Both the position numbers and the translations under genes were made by a program. Positions 22,933-34,889 of a stretch of 64,000 nt of DNA are shown piece by piece (the stretch's first letter is position 1; each line of letters opens with the position of its first letter). The stretch comes from Epiperipatus broadwayi (Eukaryota; Onychophora; Udeonychophora; Euonychophora; Peripatidae), in contig JAQFVV010006200.1 of the NCBI GenBank assembly GCA_028023455.1, positions 7,659,506 through 7,723,505 on the forward strand, in the 5' to 3' direction. The notes under the pieces were generated by a model. That model did not search any database and had not been told where the DNA came from. It was given only the letters and a program-made list of their open reading frames with translations.

Positions 22933-25445
22933 TTTTTAGTTAAAATCTAATTAAAAATTAAACTTCTTCCAGTTAATATAAATAAATTCCTTTAAGAATG
23001 TAAAACATATTATTGTAAAAGAAATTCTCAAAATATTCTTTTAAATAAAAAATTGAAAAACAGGTTTAAATCTTTATAAACTGTGACAGACAGACTTCAG
23101 TCATAGATGTAGTCTTAAAATAAAGTAATAGATGTTAAATAATTGTAGTGAGATATAAAAGAACGGAACCCAGTTACACATTAACATACCAGATAACTGT
23201 TAGTAAATGATGGTACAAAATAAGTGAATAGAAAACGAACTACAGTTTAATCAATTGCTTACCTGCCTCCAAAGTTCAAGCCATCTTAGATATCAATATA
23301 TACTCCTAATTTATATATAACAAGCCATTTCCATCAGATGAAGCCATGTAAATATATTTAGAAACATATATATATCCAAATTTAAGTAATTAATTATTGA
23401 AGATAACATCAGAGATATGAATTTTGTATTTCAAGTTGTCACAGAAAAACCATCTTTAATGAAATGCATATATCAACAGAAACTTTCGTAAGCTAACCAA
23501 AATCATGCAGATGTCATATTTTAAAATTTCATTTATATATTTTAACTATATAATTTATTGTATTTTTGATGTTTAAATAATATAAAATTGATGAAATTGC
23601 AAGTACATGATTAATGCAATGGAAGAATAGCAGAACTTAAAGTTCATGGATCGTCTTCAGTCATGGTTCTTGAAGATAACCATTCTATATAATTCAATTA
23701 ATTTTATTATTCCGGTAACCATTTAATATTGGTCAGTAAAATGATATCTAATTATTTTTAAGTAGAGAATAAAGCAGAAATGATGAACAATCAAACTCTC
23801 ATCAAGTGACAATTGTAAACCTAGTAACTATCATATTCTTCTCCCGTATTCCTCTCTAAAGGTTGACGGAGAAAAAGATTGTTTTCGTTTTACCTATAGA
23901 TATAAACTTCATCATATTACATTTAATGAAATAGAAATTAAACTTCAGAAAAACTTGCTAACGCTTTTGTTTTATTTTTTAGTAAAGTAGATTATCAAAT
24001 TTTTTTGGAAAAGTAAGATTAGGAAAAAAATCATTTTAGTAGTTTTCTTATCTTAACATAGTTTTTTTTGTTTTCCTGTTTAGCTGTTAAAAATAGCTTA
24101 AAAATAAACGAGTGTTTCAATGTCCCTTTGGAATATTTTAAAACTTAACTTTAAATACAAAAATATTAAAAGAAGGCAGATAAGATTTTAAAAATATAAG
24201 TGAGCTTTATCAATATATTTTTAAAATGATATAATTACAATCAGTTTCATTTTGATAAAAAAATAATTTTGATATGTAAAAATTAAAAATATAAAGTGGT
24301 TAAAGGAAAAGATGAAAATGTGATTCATAATAAAATGTTTTTCATTAATGAAAATGTTATAAAGGAATAAATTAAACATAAGCATATATATTTATGGATG
24401 TTCATCTTTAAATATTATTTTCTATAAAATAAAAGTCTTCCAATATTCTTCAAGTAGATTGATTAATAAAAATAAAATAGAAAACTTTATTCACATATAA
24501 AATGTTATAGTTAAATTATCTTACAACAAATTAAAATAGGTATGCATTTTATTCTAAATCTTAATATTATATACGCCCATTAAAGTTTTGGATGAGTTTT
24601 AGAATTAAGGTATTATATATTCTATCCATTGCTATCTTTTGTTATAAGCTCGAATAATCAATAATTTTAGTTGATAACGCTTATTGTATTCATAATCAAC
24701 ACTATCCTTAGATTTAATAAGCATTACCATCTAGTAATTAGTGATTGCTAAAGTTTTAAATAGATAGCAGAAGTGGAATAGAATAAATGGGATTCACACT
24801 TGTAAAATATTGAATATTTAGGAGTTGTGTACTATTTTGATATAAGAACTTATGACATGCAATAAATATTTCATTTCTGATATTCGAATGATAGTAATTA
24901 ATTAGGCAGATAATTTAGCATGCAGCATGTATTTTTCTAGCTAATTACTTTATTTATAGTCAAGAATAAACATAAAAATAATGTCATTTAGTATATGATA
25001 AAATGAAAATAAGTTTTTAGGTTTCATCCAAAGACAAAGTAGGATATCTTTGCTAAGATTTTATGATTAAAATGTATTGGATTACACTTGCTATTCTTAT
25101 TATCATTGTACAAAAAAATCCATTAATTGTCTACACTGATTTTTTTTTTCAAAGCTTCCTAGTATATTCATAATTTTAAGTGATTAGAGCTTTTTTTAAT
25201 GTTAATAATAAATGTGACAAAGCTAAACTGTTATCTATCAATATGTATTCTTTAAATCCATCATTCTATAGTTGCTGTAGATCATACAAGGTGTCTAAAT
25301 ATTTATACTCATCAACATCATGAGCACTCATGTGTATATCCATGGATTTAATTCTTGCTATTAGGTGGTTACTGGTTGGAAACTAATTATCCATAATCAA
25401 AAGAAGATAAAAAGAGAAAATTAAGTAAAAAATCACTTTCTTATT
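22933..25445. other. AT-rich DNA without recognised genes
   Basis: 2.5 kb with no recognisable gene or repeat relationship to the rest of the window. Confidence 0.55.
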
Positions 25446-25450
25446 TTAAT

Positions 25451-25532
25451 TTTTTTTCTCTCATGTGTTATAGCATCAGCCGGAATGCAAACCCGCTACC
25501 TCGGGACAACTGCTTGTAAGGTAGTTGTGCTG
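25451..25532 (-). mobile_element. Short tRNA-derived SINE, copy 6 (truncated)
   Basis: The 3' part (CTCATGTGTTATAGCATCAG complement) and the B-box/anticodon-arm region (CGGGACAACTGCTTGTAAGG) are present, but sequence ends after GTTGTGCTG, so the A-box end is missing. This is a 5'-truncated copy. Confidence 0.75.
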
Positions 25533-26040
25533 TATAACAAGTAATTATGGCTCTTTTTTAAAAAAAAATTCATGAAGCTGTTAATCAAGCATAATTTTTT
25601 AAAGCATAAATGCAATTTTTATGTAATTAATTAATTTCTATTTATTGACGGAAACTAAACATAAAAGTATGAGATTGAGAAAAGTTAACAACAGCTATAA
25701 GTTTCAAAAATAAATGTCCTAATCAGTAATTAGATTACAAAAATTAAGCTACTATATCAGGATATAAAATATAGGAGACTTATTAAGTAATATTTTTGTG
25801 TTGAATGCCACCATAAATATGACTGCTCTTTCAATTACTTCAGTAATTTAAAAGACATCTTTTTAATGTAAAGAATGTCTTAGCTTAGGCAGTAATTGGT
25901 TAAAAACTGCGAATACTGTTTCTGTTGGGAAAAAGATGACATGTTTTTAATGACAATGAAAAAGCATTTTCAATCAAATTATATTACTTTCAATAAAATC
26001 TATGGTTGCAATATATTATTTCAGTTCTGCCCTGTGCAGT
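25533..26040. other. AT-rich DNA without recognised genes
   Basis: Nothing supported. Confidence 0.5.
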
Positions 26041-26042
26041 TC

Positions 26043-26102
26043 TATGCAGTTGGTAAAATATCTGACTTTGGATTGAGAACTTCCAGGATTGATTCTGGCA
26101 CT
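26043..26102 (+). repeat. tRNA-like relic (pseudo-tRNA or SINE head)
   Basis: GCAGTTGGTAAAATATCTGA resembles a D-arm with A-box (GCTCAGTTGGTAGAGC...). It is followed by an anticodon-arm-like CTGACTTTGGATTGAG and a T-arm-like CCAGGATTGATTCTGGCA (B-box GGTTCGATTCTGG). No acceptor stem closes, and a plus-strand frame runs across it by chance. It is unrelated to the abundant short SINE. It is more likely a tRNA-derived SINE fragment than a functional tRNA. Confidence 0.4.
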
Positions 26103-26637
26103 TGCAGTTGTGATTCCCAAACTCCTTACAACCTCCTGAGAAATAAATCCATTAGCATTTTTATTCCATTTTTAATAGATATTCACTATCATTAAAGTCT
26201 ATAAAATTCAATAAAACTCCAACTTTTAATAAAATACCCAAATTCCAAAAAGCCTAATCATAAGTCACTTTCATTTAATTAATCAACTTTCAGTCTACAA
26301 AAGTTTTAACTAATAAAATTCAACCCTGCCCAAAACTATAACCAATGTTATTGCTATAAGAACCTGGTTGTAAAGCCATTTTATAGCTACCAGAATCATT
26401 GAAGTTAAAAATATTCACCAACTATCTAATTCTAAATTCAATCTGGCTAACTATTATAAACTGAAACTAAAATTTTACTTATCATTATTTTCATTAAAAT
26501 TCATCTAAATATTCAATTTATGCCAGCTTTTTGTACATGCCATTATGATTGATTACTGAAGTTTTTTGAGTATCATTTAATTATTTCCGATTAAAATATT
26601 ATTGATTGTCTTACTATTTTATATTACCTAGAAATAA
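26103..26637. other. AT-rich DNA without recognised genes
   Basis: Nothing supported. Confidence 0.5.
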
Positions 26638-27325
26638 TATATATTAAGGCTACAACTTTAAAACTATGCACCTGAAAAATTGACAGTAGGGACCTCTGCA
26701 AATCTTTAACGCAAGAGTTATTTAAAAGACAAGAGCGGCCATTTTTATCTAAACTTACTTGTCTAAATAAGTAGGAGAATCTAAAGCATTTTGATTTGAA
26801 AGCATAAGGCTATTCAATACCTCACTAATTAAGTCCACCAATTCTATAACACATTAACACTCGTGAAATCTTTCGATTTACAATGAGTCAGTGTTGAGAT
26901 CTTATCCTTAGAAATCTATTAATATTATATAAAGTTGTAATAATTATATTTATAAAGTGCATACTCATTACAATAAAGTAATATATATTAAGGCTACAAC
27001 CCTAAAACTATGCACCTGACTCATTGTAAACCGAAAGATTTCATGAGTATTAATGTGTTATATAATTGGTGGACTTAATTAGTGAGGTATTGAATAGCCT
27101 TACACTCTCAAGTCAAAATGCTTTAGATTCTCCTACTTATTTAGAGAAGTAGGTTTAGATAAGAGTGGCTGCTCTTGTCTTTTAAATAAATCTTGTGTTA
27201 AATATTTGTAGAGGTCCCTACTGTCGTTTTTTCAGGCACATAGTTTTAAGGTTGTAGCCTTAATATATATATATTACTTTAAAGTAACAAGTATGCGCTT
27301 TATAAATATAATTATTATTACCCAG
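26638..27325. mobile_element. 0.7-kb inverted-repeat (MITE-like) element
   Basis: TTAAGGCTACAAC...AAACTATGCACCTGA starts the left arm at about 26645, recurs directly at about 26988, and appears inverted at 27230-27275. The left arm 26645-26890 (GACAGTAGGGACCTCTGCAA, CTACTT..TTTAG, CCACCAATTCTATAACACAT) is mirrored by 27017-27230. The outer flank TTTATAAAGTGCATACTCAT (26950) is mirrored at about 27285-27315. It therefore looks like two overlapping hairpin units sharing the same terminal motif, one with a large internal deletion. No coding capacity. Superfamily not identified. Confidence 0.7.
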
Positions 27326-27558
27326 AAATGTATTTTTGATAATTTGCAAAGAAGAAATTTAAAAAATTTCATTAGAAAATTCAAGTTTATTTATAATAAA
27401 GATCAATTGAAAACATTAAAAACAGTAGGCAAAGTATGATATATCTATGAAATGCTCAACAGAAATAAATGACATTAGAGTTTAACTGTAAATATTTCCT
27501 TGTCATCTAATAATGCTTATTCTTATGAAATAGTACAAAAAAAAAAACTTATGAGCTG

Positions 27559-27666
27559 TCAAGCATTGGTGGTTGAGAGCTCAGTGATGGCTGCTTTACT
27601 AAGCAGTTGTCCCGGGTTAGCGGGTTCGCTTCCCGGCTGATGCTATGACACATGGGAAGAAAAACA
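27559..27666 (+). mobile_element. Short tRNA-derived SINE, copy 7 (well preserved)
   Basis: Starts TCAAGCATTGGTGGTTGAGA, has GCAGTTGTCCCGGGTTAGCG, B-box GGTTCGCTTCCCGG and ends GATGCTATGACACATGG plus A-rich tail. ACTTATGAGCTG is duplicated at 27547-27558 and 27667-27678. The T-arm folds as CGGG-TTCGCTT-CCCG. Other copies preserve an anticodon-loop-like CTTACAA. Confidence 0.9.
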
Positions 27667-27678
27667 ACTTATGAGCTG

Positions 27679-28162
27679 CTGAAATTTATTGTAGTAAAAC
27701 ATTCTGTTTTTAATTAAGGTATGCACATTTATAGTAAATGTCTTTGACATTCTTAAGGATATTTATGTTGATAGTTAACAATTTAATTGTTCTAATAAAC
27801 TGAAAGTCATATGAATGCATAATCATATGAATGCGTGAAAATGACTTGGAGATCAACCAAAAATATTTTGCTTTGGCTTGTGGGAATTATTTTGAAGAAT
27901 GTATATATGTAACTAAAGAAAATAACTTGCATTTTTTTTTAAAATTTATCTCAATAAATTTTATTAATAATAACTTAGAAGGTAAAGTACATACATATAT
28001 GGACAGATAATTATAAATTACAGTGGTATCTTTGTAAGATTGCAGTCAGGAATGAAAAGGATTAACGAGTGCTTCATATGTTACAGCTGTGATGTGTACT
28101 ATGTTTCTCTCTTTTTTTTTTTATATAATAAATTTTGTACACATTTATCTGTACATACAAAA
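27679..28162. other. AT-rich DNA without recognised genes
   Basis: Nothing supported. Confidence 0.5.
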
Positions 28163-28228
28163 GCCTTGTGATTTAGTGTAGCATATTCACCTTTCATGCC
28201 CACAAACCGAAGTTTGAATTAAAGCCAG
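28163..28228 (+). repeat. tRNA-like relic
   Basis: GCCTTGTGATTTAGTGTAGC resembles an acceptor/D-arm start with A-box, CACCTTTCATGCCCACAAAC an anticodon arm, and AGTTTGAATTAAAGCC a decayed B-box. It is probably a SINE head or tRNA pseudogene from a source different from the abundant short SINE. Confidence 0.4.
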
Positions 28229-28230
28229 AT

Positions 28231-29398
28231 AAAATAAGATTTTTTTTTACATATAGCTCAGGTTTATGTTGTTGTTTTTTTTCAATCCAGTTTAAGAATG
28301 AGCGTCTAAACATTATTAGTTAGAAAGTAAACCAAACTATGATGAACCCAGAAAGGAAAACATTATAAATAATCTCTTCTCTGTCACGTTTTTCTATGAG
28401 TAGCTGTCAAAAACTTTTGTCAAGCAGTTGGATAATTAAAGTTTGTTTTATGGTTTTTCCATTTACATATATATGTTATGCAGTATACACGTAAACATAT
28501 ATATCTAATTAAAAAATGGTTAACTAACGTACCTGTATATTTATGTTAATACCATACAATTGTTTAAAATATTCATATTATTGCAAACGTTACTTTCAAA
28601 CGGCGAAGTTTCAAAACATATCCTTTTATTCATTTCTTTTTAATGCTTTATATATATAAAATAAACATTATTAAAAGTTCGTTGTTGTTGTTGTTGTTGT
28701 TTTTTTTTTGTAAATATAAGTAACTGTTTAGAAAATCTAATTATAAGATCAAACGCTGTTTCTTTGTAGAATGTATTTTATACATCAACTAGAATGTCAT
28801 GTCATCTCTTATTTATAATCTTTAAAAATTCTTTTTTTTTTTTTTTTACATATTTTAACTAATTTTACTTACATTTATTTATTTTTTCAAATAATATTTT
28901 AGCACCTTTTTGTGGGTATTGGTTTTCTTTGAAGATAATAAAACTGATCATAGAATTTTAAAAATACTTGTAAAGATAAAAGAAAATTTTTTATTCTTGA
29001 ATGCTTTTAATAAAAGAATAAAAATTTCATCAAACAACATTTTAGTTAATGATAAATTCCAAATCATCAAACAACATTTTAATAAATTCAAATCACTGAA
29101 TCTCTCATTTACAATTTATTAGAATAAAAAAAATGTCACATTAAATAACCAATTGAAATAATCTCATTTAATAGCTAAATATTTCTTAATTATATACGTA
29201 TATAATACGGGTACGAAATTTTACATTTATTCAATAACCTTACATCACTCTCACTTATTTCAAACCATGCGCTTACTTTTTTTTCAGAGGTTGCTTTTTT
29301 GTTTTTGAAACTAAAATATATTCCCTGAAATTTATTGTATTTTTAGGTATTAAATTAGTTTCTATCTGTTTCTACATATAATTATACTTGGGTCACGT
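28231..29398. other. AT-rich DNA with (GTT)n at 28681-28701
   Basis: Contains a GTT microsatellite (about seven units) and long T-runs. The plus-strand frame at 28910-29122 is K/N/F-rich without recognisable motifs. Confidence 0.55.
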
Positions 29399-29399
29399 T

Positions 29400-29510
29400 C
29401 AGGGTATTTTACCTATTATAATGGTCGGGGAGATTTGTCTTACCATATCTGCCGTACAAGGGCGCCACCAGGCTATTCGAACCTGGAAAATTTATATAGT
29501 AGGCAGATAC
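29400..29510 (-). repeat. GC-richer island with B-box-like site
   Basis: On the minus strand CCAGGTTCGAATAGCCTGG at 29476-29494 includes a near-consensus pol III B-box (GGTTCGAATAGCC) and is itself a small hairpin, followed by TGGCGCCCTTGTACGGCAG. The segment is clearly richer in G+C and CpG than its surroundings. It could be a tRNA-related SINE relic; no A-box was convincing. Confidence 0.3.
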
Positions 29511-31507
29511 ATAAGTTAAGATCCAATTTTACTTTATTATAGACCATTAGCCCCAGTCACTAGCTCATGGAACAACAGAGATAATATATACTTTGTTTTT
29601 AAAGAAAGAAAGAAAGAAAATAAAAAATAAGAATAAGCCACTGCCATATTAACAATAACACAGAAACATTTATTTTGCACATATATAAAATTTAGAATTA
29701 TTTTAGTATAAGGTTTACTTTATAATTTAATTTACATTTTAACTTTAGATTTTATAAATTCATACAGATGAATTTATTAATATTTTATTGAAGTGTCGAG
29801 TATGGATAGACTACATAGATTGCACTAGAAAAAGAAAATATTCTATATTCCTTATTTAACCCTAGGTCAAAAGTTTGCAATCAAACTAAAGCCAATCTAC
29901 CTGATATCAATGTATTCAATGCAGCATGAATACAACAGCACAATACCACACTGTCAGAAATATACATCTGAACAGCATGGTTATTGAGAAGAAATGTCTT
30001 TCATCCAGTACAGAAATGCTTCGTCTGTCTGGCAAGAAGAACAATAAAAAAAAACTCCATAGGAAGACATTGTGGTTCTTTTTGCTGTCTTACTATCCCA
30101 TTCCATAAGCTAAAGAGGTGATCCAAGGAGCAGGGAATACCATCTGCTTCTGATGGTCAGTAAGAAATGGGACTTATTTTGCCCAAGTGCAGTGTATAAT
30201 GTGATCCTGCACATAGTGAATCTTCATGCTACATTTACTAATTACACCAATACATCCAATCCATTGACCTAATCTAACCACAAAACAAATAACCTAAGAT
30301 TTACCCTCCCTTAAACTAACATAACTTTACAAATCTATGCAGCCATTCATGCCCAACTTAAATTTAACATGATTTAATTAAAAGTTTTTAGCTTAATATA
30401 TATAAAAAAATAAACACTTAAAAGAATGGAAAAATTAAATTAATGGGAATGATTTAAAAAAAATACATTCAATAAAAATAATTATTAAAAATTTAATTTG
30501 GTCAGATAGGAATTTATATTTAAATACTGGGATAGTTTTATAGTTAAAGTTCATTAGAGTTAATAAAGTTCTTATGGTTTTAAAGAGAAAAAGTCCATAC
30601 TTTCTAGTTACTTGTAATTGGGATCCAGTTTGGTTTCTAACTCTGTAGGTCCTTTGCTGCAGCTGGCATAGTTCTTTGCAGGCTTTTATTGCAGGACCCT
30701 GATGTCCTGGGGTCCACAATCTAGTAAAATGCTATTTCATTTTTTGTTTAAAAAAACTGAAGGGATTGAAAGTGCATCTTTTCAATCTCTTCTCCTTCAA
30801 CTGTCCCAGACTTAACACATATATCACACATAAACTTTTATTTTCAATCTTTTTCTTTTTATATTAAAATTTCAGATTGACTGAACATGACATCATGACA
30901 ATGATGATCCTTTTGCTGTGGTTCATTTCCTGAGGGATTTTTTTTTATTGCCTATTCTGTTCTTATTCTTTTTCTCTCCTATCTTACCTTTAATTATAAA
31001 TTTTGAAATGCCCAAGGGCTAGTTTATTTAAGATTACTTAAAAATAATCATTTCCATTTTTAGCCTTTTTACACAATAGAATTAATTAAATGTGTACATT
31101 CTTAGATATATTTTTATCTTTAAATCTTTTAAGTTTTTATTGAAATTTTAGTTTTAAAATACTTTTTTTAAAATAAAGTTTTCTTTTAATAATGTTCCAT
31201 ATGTACGATTTTATATATATATGAGTTTAGATGACTTTTAATTTTCAATTTTTAATTCTTAAAAAAAAAAAAAGTTTTTATTTGCGAACTTTTTATTTTT
31301 AATTTCTAATTTTACTTATTATAATAATATAGCAGCACATGTGCCCATTACACTATATATTTATAATATCTAATGAACCTTTATAAATTTATAAAAACCT
31401 TTATGCACTTTTAAAAAGATTGTCTATATGGGAATGATTGGAAAGATCCCTGAAGATAGTCTATATATAAAAAAGTTTGAAACTAAAAAATAAATAACTA
31501 ATAAATG
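29511..31507. other. AT-rich DNA, no recognised gene
   Basis: Holds an (AAAG)n run at about 29601-29618. The minus-strand frame 30435-30719 starts MWTPGHQGPAIKACKELCQL, which I do not recognise, and turns into low-complexity sequence; treated as unproven. Confidence 0.5.
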
Positions 31508-31689
31508 GTACTTTTGGTACTTGAGTATTAACTAAGCTATGACGTACTACACCCGAAGACATACTACTCTAATGTTACGATTTTTAAGATAATGTCTCCT
31601 AGTGATCTCCGAACACACTTAATCAATAAAGTTTGCCCACAGATCACGTGGAGAAGTCACCGTGAAGATCACAAGATTAGAGTAATATG

Positions 31690-31728
31690 CCTTCGGGGCA
31701 GTACATCATATCATAGTTAATATCAAAG
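31690..31728. repeat. Internal inverted copy of the Merlin left end
   Basis: The left terminal sequence (GACGTACTACACCCGAAGAC...ACTCTAAT, 31541-31581) is mirrored inside at about 31674-31728 (ATTAGAGTAATATGCCTTCG...ATCATAGTTAATATC). The first ~213 bp of the element thus resemble a miniature element with two Merlin-like ends, either a subterminal repeat or a nested MITE. Confidence 0.75.
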
Positions 31729-31957
31729 AAGGAGAGGGAGATGTCCACCATCTTGGCCAAACCCTGAAACAAACAAATGGAATAATAAGTAAAATTGACT
31801 AAAATGTTAATTAAAATAATTAAGAAAATGTAAATATGAACAATCAAAAATCATTAGAATTATTAACAATATTTAATAATCATTTGGCCCTGTAAACAAT
31901 AAAATGCCTGAAAATGCAAACTCTTAATTATGAAAATGTAAATATGAAAAAAGGGAT

Positions 31958-32275
31958 AAACCAAAAATTTATTAACGATATTTAACAATAATTTGTTACA
32001 GTAAAATAATTATGAAAATGTAAATATAAATAATTAAAAATCAGTATTTTCAATTATATTTTAATCAAAAATCAGTATTTTCAATAATATTTTAATATTC
32101 AAACAAAAAAATTAATCAAATGTAAATATTAAAAATGGGATAAACCAAAAATTATTAACAATAATTTGCTACGGTAAAATAATTATGAAAATGTAAATAT
32201 AAATAATCAAAAATCTTTAATCAAAAATCAGTATTTTCAATGATATTTTAATATTCATACAAAAGAAGTAATAGC
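31958..32275. repeat. Direct repeat (~185-bp spacing) inside Merlin
   Basis: TAAACCAAAAATTTATTAAC...AATTATGAAAATGTAAATAT from about 31958 recurs from about 32143, each followed by CAAAAATCAGTATTTTCAAT text. Confidence 0.7.
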
Positions 32276-32290
32276 TAAACCCAAATTCAT

Positions 32291-32880
32291 TACTTACAAG
32301 TAACTGCCTTTTGTAAATATTGCGATATGCAAAAAGGATGAAATGGCGGACTTTACAACCAATTTTTCCCCGTACTGTTTCCAGAATGTAATTATAAGCA
32401 ATATTTAAGTAATCGACAAACAAAAGGCAATAATAGGTAAAAAAAAAAAAAAATTTCCATGGTATTTAATAAATTCAAATTGATTATATTAAAAGAAAAA
32501 GTGGGAAAAATTGCTGTCAAATATTTATTACAAATAACTGCCTTTCATAAATGCTGCGATACTGAACAACGTAAAATGGCTGATTTTACAACCAATTTTT
32601 AGCTGTACTGTTTCCAGAATATTATTATACGCAATTTTTAAGTAATCGTATCGTGAAATAAAGTTACAATAAGAGGCAAAAAATCATATTTTTTGGAGGG
32701 ATGGTATTTTAAAAAAAAAGCAAAAAAATTATTATCAAAATTTTAACTATAAACAATTTCCTTTCTCAGCTACTGCGATAATGAAAAAGAAAAAATGACG
32801 CCATGACAAGCAATTTTCCCCATACCGTTTATGAAACAAAATTACAAAAGTAAAAAAAAAAAGGTATATTAAATAAATTG
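32291..32880. repeat. Three diverged tandem copies of a ~230-bp unit inside Merlin
   Basis: The series TAACTGCCTTT...TGCGATA...AAATGGC...CAACCAATTTTT...GTACTGTTTCCAGAAT occurs at about 32300-32400 and 32535-32640, with a more diverged third copy at about 32755-32830 (ATTTCCTTTCTCAGC, CAATTTTCCCCATACCG). These lie between the transposase stop and the left end and are non-coding. Confidence 0.7.
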
Positions 32881-32896
32881 TACTTACAAATAAAAG

Positions 32897-33774
32897 TCAC
32901 TGTGGTGGACTGAATTCACGGATATGTTGCAAAATATCAGTAAAAGGGTCATCTTTGAAGCATCGCCTCCACATGAATTCCATTAAATATGAATCCAAGT
33001 GTTGTCTAGCTGTACCTCTGTGCTTTTTGTTCCACCATTTTAGTAGCCCCCACAACCTTTCTATATTTTGAGTGTGGACTCCAGTCAATAGGTCCACAAA
33101 ATTATAGGTGTGATTGACCTGAAGATGATCGTATCCGGCCTCCTTTAATTTATCGGTTTTATAACTTTTCCAGCAGTCGCTGTAAATCATAGATCCTTCC
33201 TGCACATTGTCTCTGATGGCTTTCATGAGAGTGGACATGGTTCTGTCTTGAATGGCTACCACAAAACATTCATCCGTCTTCCTGCAAACACCACCGAATA
33301 TCCACTGCTGGGGGAGTACTCTGCTGGCATTATTTTTTCGTCATGAAAAAAGACTTTTGTCAATTTCAACAACCCTGTTAGGGCCTCCAATTTTCACTTT
33401 TTCTTTACACAATAGTCTCCATGTGCAGACTTCACGGAGATAATTGTTCCAGTCGATTGCTGTTTTACTGGCGATTTCCAACTGCTCCTCACAAAATCGT
33501 ACCGATGTCAATTCTTTACACCAACTATATATAAATCTGATGCAGTGACCAAACTAATTCTGGATCCTTCAAACCAAGTCCCTTTTCTGATAGCGATCCT
33601 TTTACATCAGTCTTTAACATTTCAGCACCATTGCTTCTCATAGTTCTTAATATATATAGTCATAGGATGGCCATTAACACAAAATTTCCCACTCAGGATA
33701 ATTCCATATGTTTGGAAAAATTCAACTGCTTCATCTTCAGAAGATGGTAAGTCCCACAATTTTATATCCAACAT
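32897..33774 (-). pseudogene. Merlin transposase (DDE, ISXO2-like), nearly complete but broken
   Basis: From a start at 33774 the minus strand reads MLDIKLWDLPSSEDEAVEFF, then IAIRKGTWFEGSRISLVTAS, ELTSVRFCEEQLEIASKTAI, DWNNYLREVC, IGGPNRVVEIDKSLFS, VLPQQWIFGGVCRKT, and an uninterrupted C-terminus at 32897-33262. Catalytic residues are visible: D in VEIDKS, D in YSDCWKSY, E in QNIERLWG. About 290 residues is the normal Merlin size. Frame disruptions occur near KQWC* (33634), LYI* (33525) and LFS*RKNN (33341), so it cannot be translated whole. Divergence is modest compared with the LINE relics. Confidence 0.92.
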
Positions 33775-34264
33775 TTTCTTGTAAGTTGTTGATTAGTAAT
33801 AAGTTTAAAAAATTAGTAATAAAAATAACACGGCAATCAAAATGTAAATTAGTAATAAAAATCACAAAAATGGTAATTAGTCAGCAATAAAAATGTTAAA
33901 TAAATAGCAATAATTAATAAAAATCACAAAAATTAGTAATCCAAATCACAGCAATGAAAATGTAAAACAAGCAATAATTTCGCAATTAGCAAAATGAAAA
34001 TCTCACAAAATGGCGTATAACAGACAATAGAAAAAAACACCTCTTGCTTGCAATACGACAGCAGGTAAAAGACATATTTACCACAATTCACCGCAATATT
34101 ACATAATCTCGAAGTTGACCATGAAAATACCTTGATCACTTCTATCGATTAGTCATGCCAATGTTTCAGTTGCCATGACATTGTTTTGCTTGATCGTCGA
34201 TCTTATCTACCGGCGGCTTGTATAGTATGTCATAGCTTAGTTAATACTCAAATACCGTACTTTT

Positions 34265-34889
34265 TTACTTCTTTAGAATATGCTTTTTGCCATTTTGATT
34301 TCTATGGGGAGCCCCAAAACCACTGCTGATACTATCAAGTGATAAAGGATGGCAGACAATGGATTCAGTTATTTTGTCCAATATAGCTTTTAAAAAATCA
34401 CAATTTTTATCAAAAATTATAAAATAAATATGCATCTTTCATAGAACTAAGCACAATAAAAAAAATCAAGTATATCTAGAAAATCAAAATATCAAACATA
34501 TTAGAAGTTAGGAAATGAACAAAAAAAAATTAGTAAAAATTAAAAAAATGCAGTAAAAAAATCACATAACTAAACTGTCAATCAAATCAGCTGTTATTAG
34601 TAAATGACCGTGAAAATGTTAACGTAATTACGTGATCAAAGCAAAAAAGTAGGTTACCTTTAGAAATCAAAATATCAAGCATATTAGTAATTAGGAAATG
34701 ACCAAAAAAATTAGTAAAATCACAATTTCAGAAATAATTTTTAGCAAATATTAATAAATAGTAAATTTATCAATAAATAAATAAATTTAAATTAATATAT
34801 TAACTTATGAAACAATAAAACATATTTATGGTTGTAGAATAGAATTTGATCAAAAATATTTTCTCAAATGGTTTTTATTGTATGGTATT
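34265..34889. other. AT-rich DNA with a local direct repeat
   Basis: AAAATATCAAACATATTAGA...AGGAAATGA at about 34487-34520 recurs at about 34669-34702 (AAAATATCAAGCATATTAGT), about 182 bp apart. Text such as TTAGTAATAAAAATCAC inside the Merlin 3' half is similar in style, hinting that Merlin inserted next to related DNA. Confidence 0.55.

Larger units (their letters stand above)
31516..34256 (-). mobile_element. Merlin DNA transposon with intact ends
   Basis: The left end GGTACTTGAGTATTAACTAA (31516) is matched by the complement of the right end, GGTATTTGAGTATTAACTAA (ending 34256); the similarity continues through GCTATGAC-TACTA. GTACTTTT flanks both sides (31508-31515, 34257-34264), the 8-bp target duplication typical of Merlin (related to bacterial IS1016/IS1595). 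Transposase is encoded on the minus strand. At 2741 bp it is long for Merlin because of about 1.1 kb of non-coding, internally repeated DNA between transposase stop and left end. Confidence 0.92.

Noticed and set aside
30435-30719. Minus-strand frame starting MWTPGHQGPAIKACKELCQL
   Set aside because: The first ~60 residues look non-random but resemble nothing I know, and the remainder is low complexity; not called a gene.
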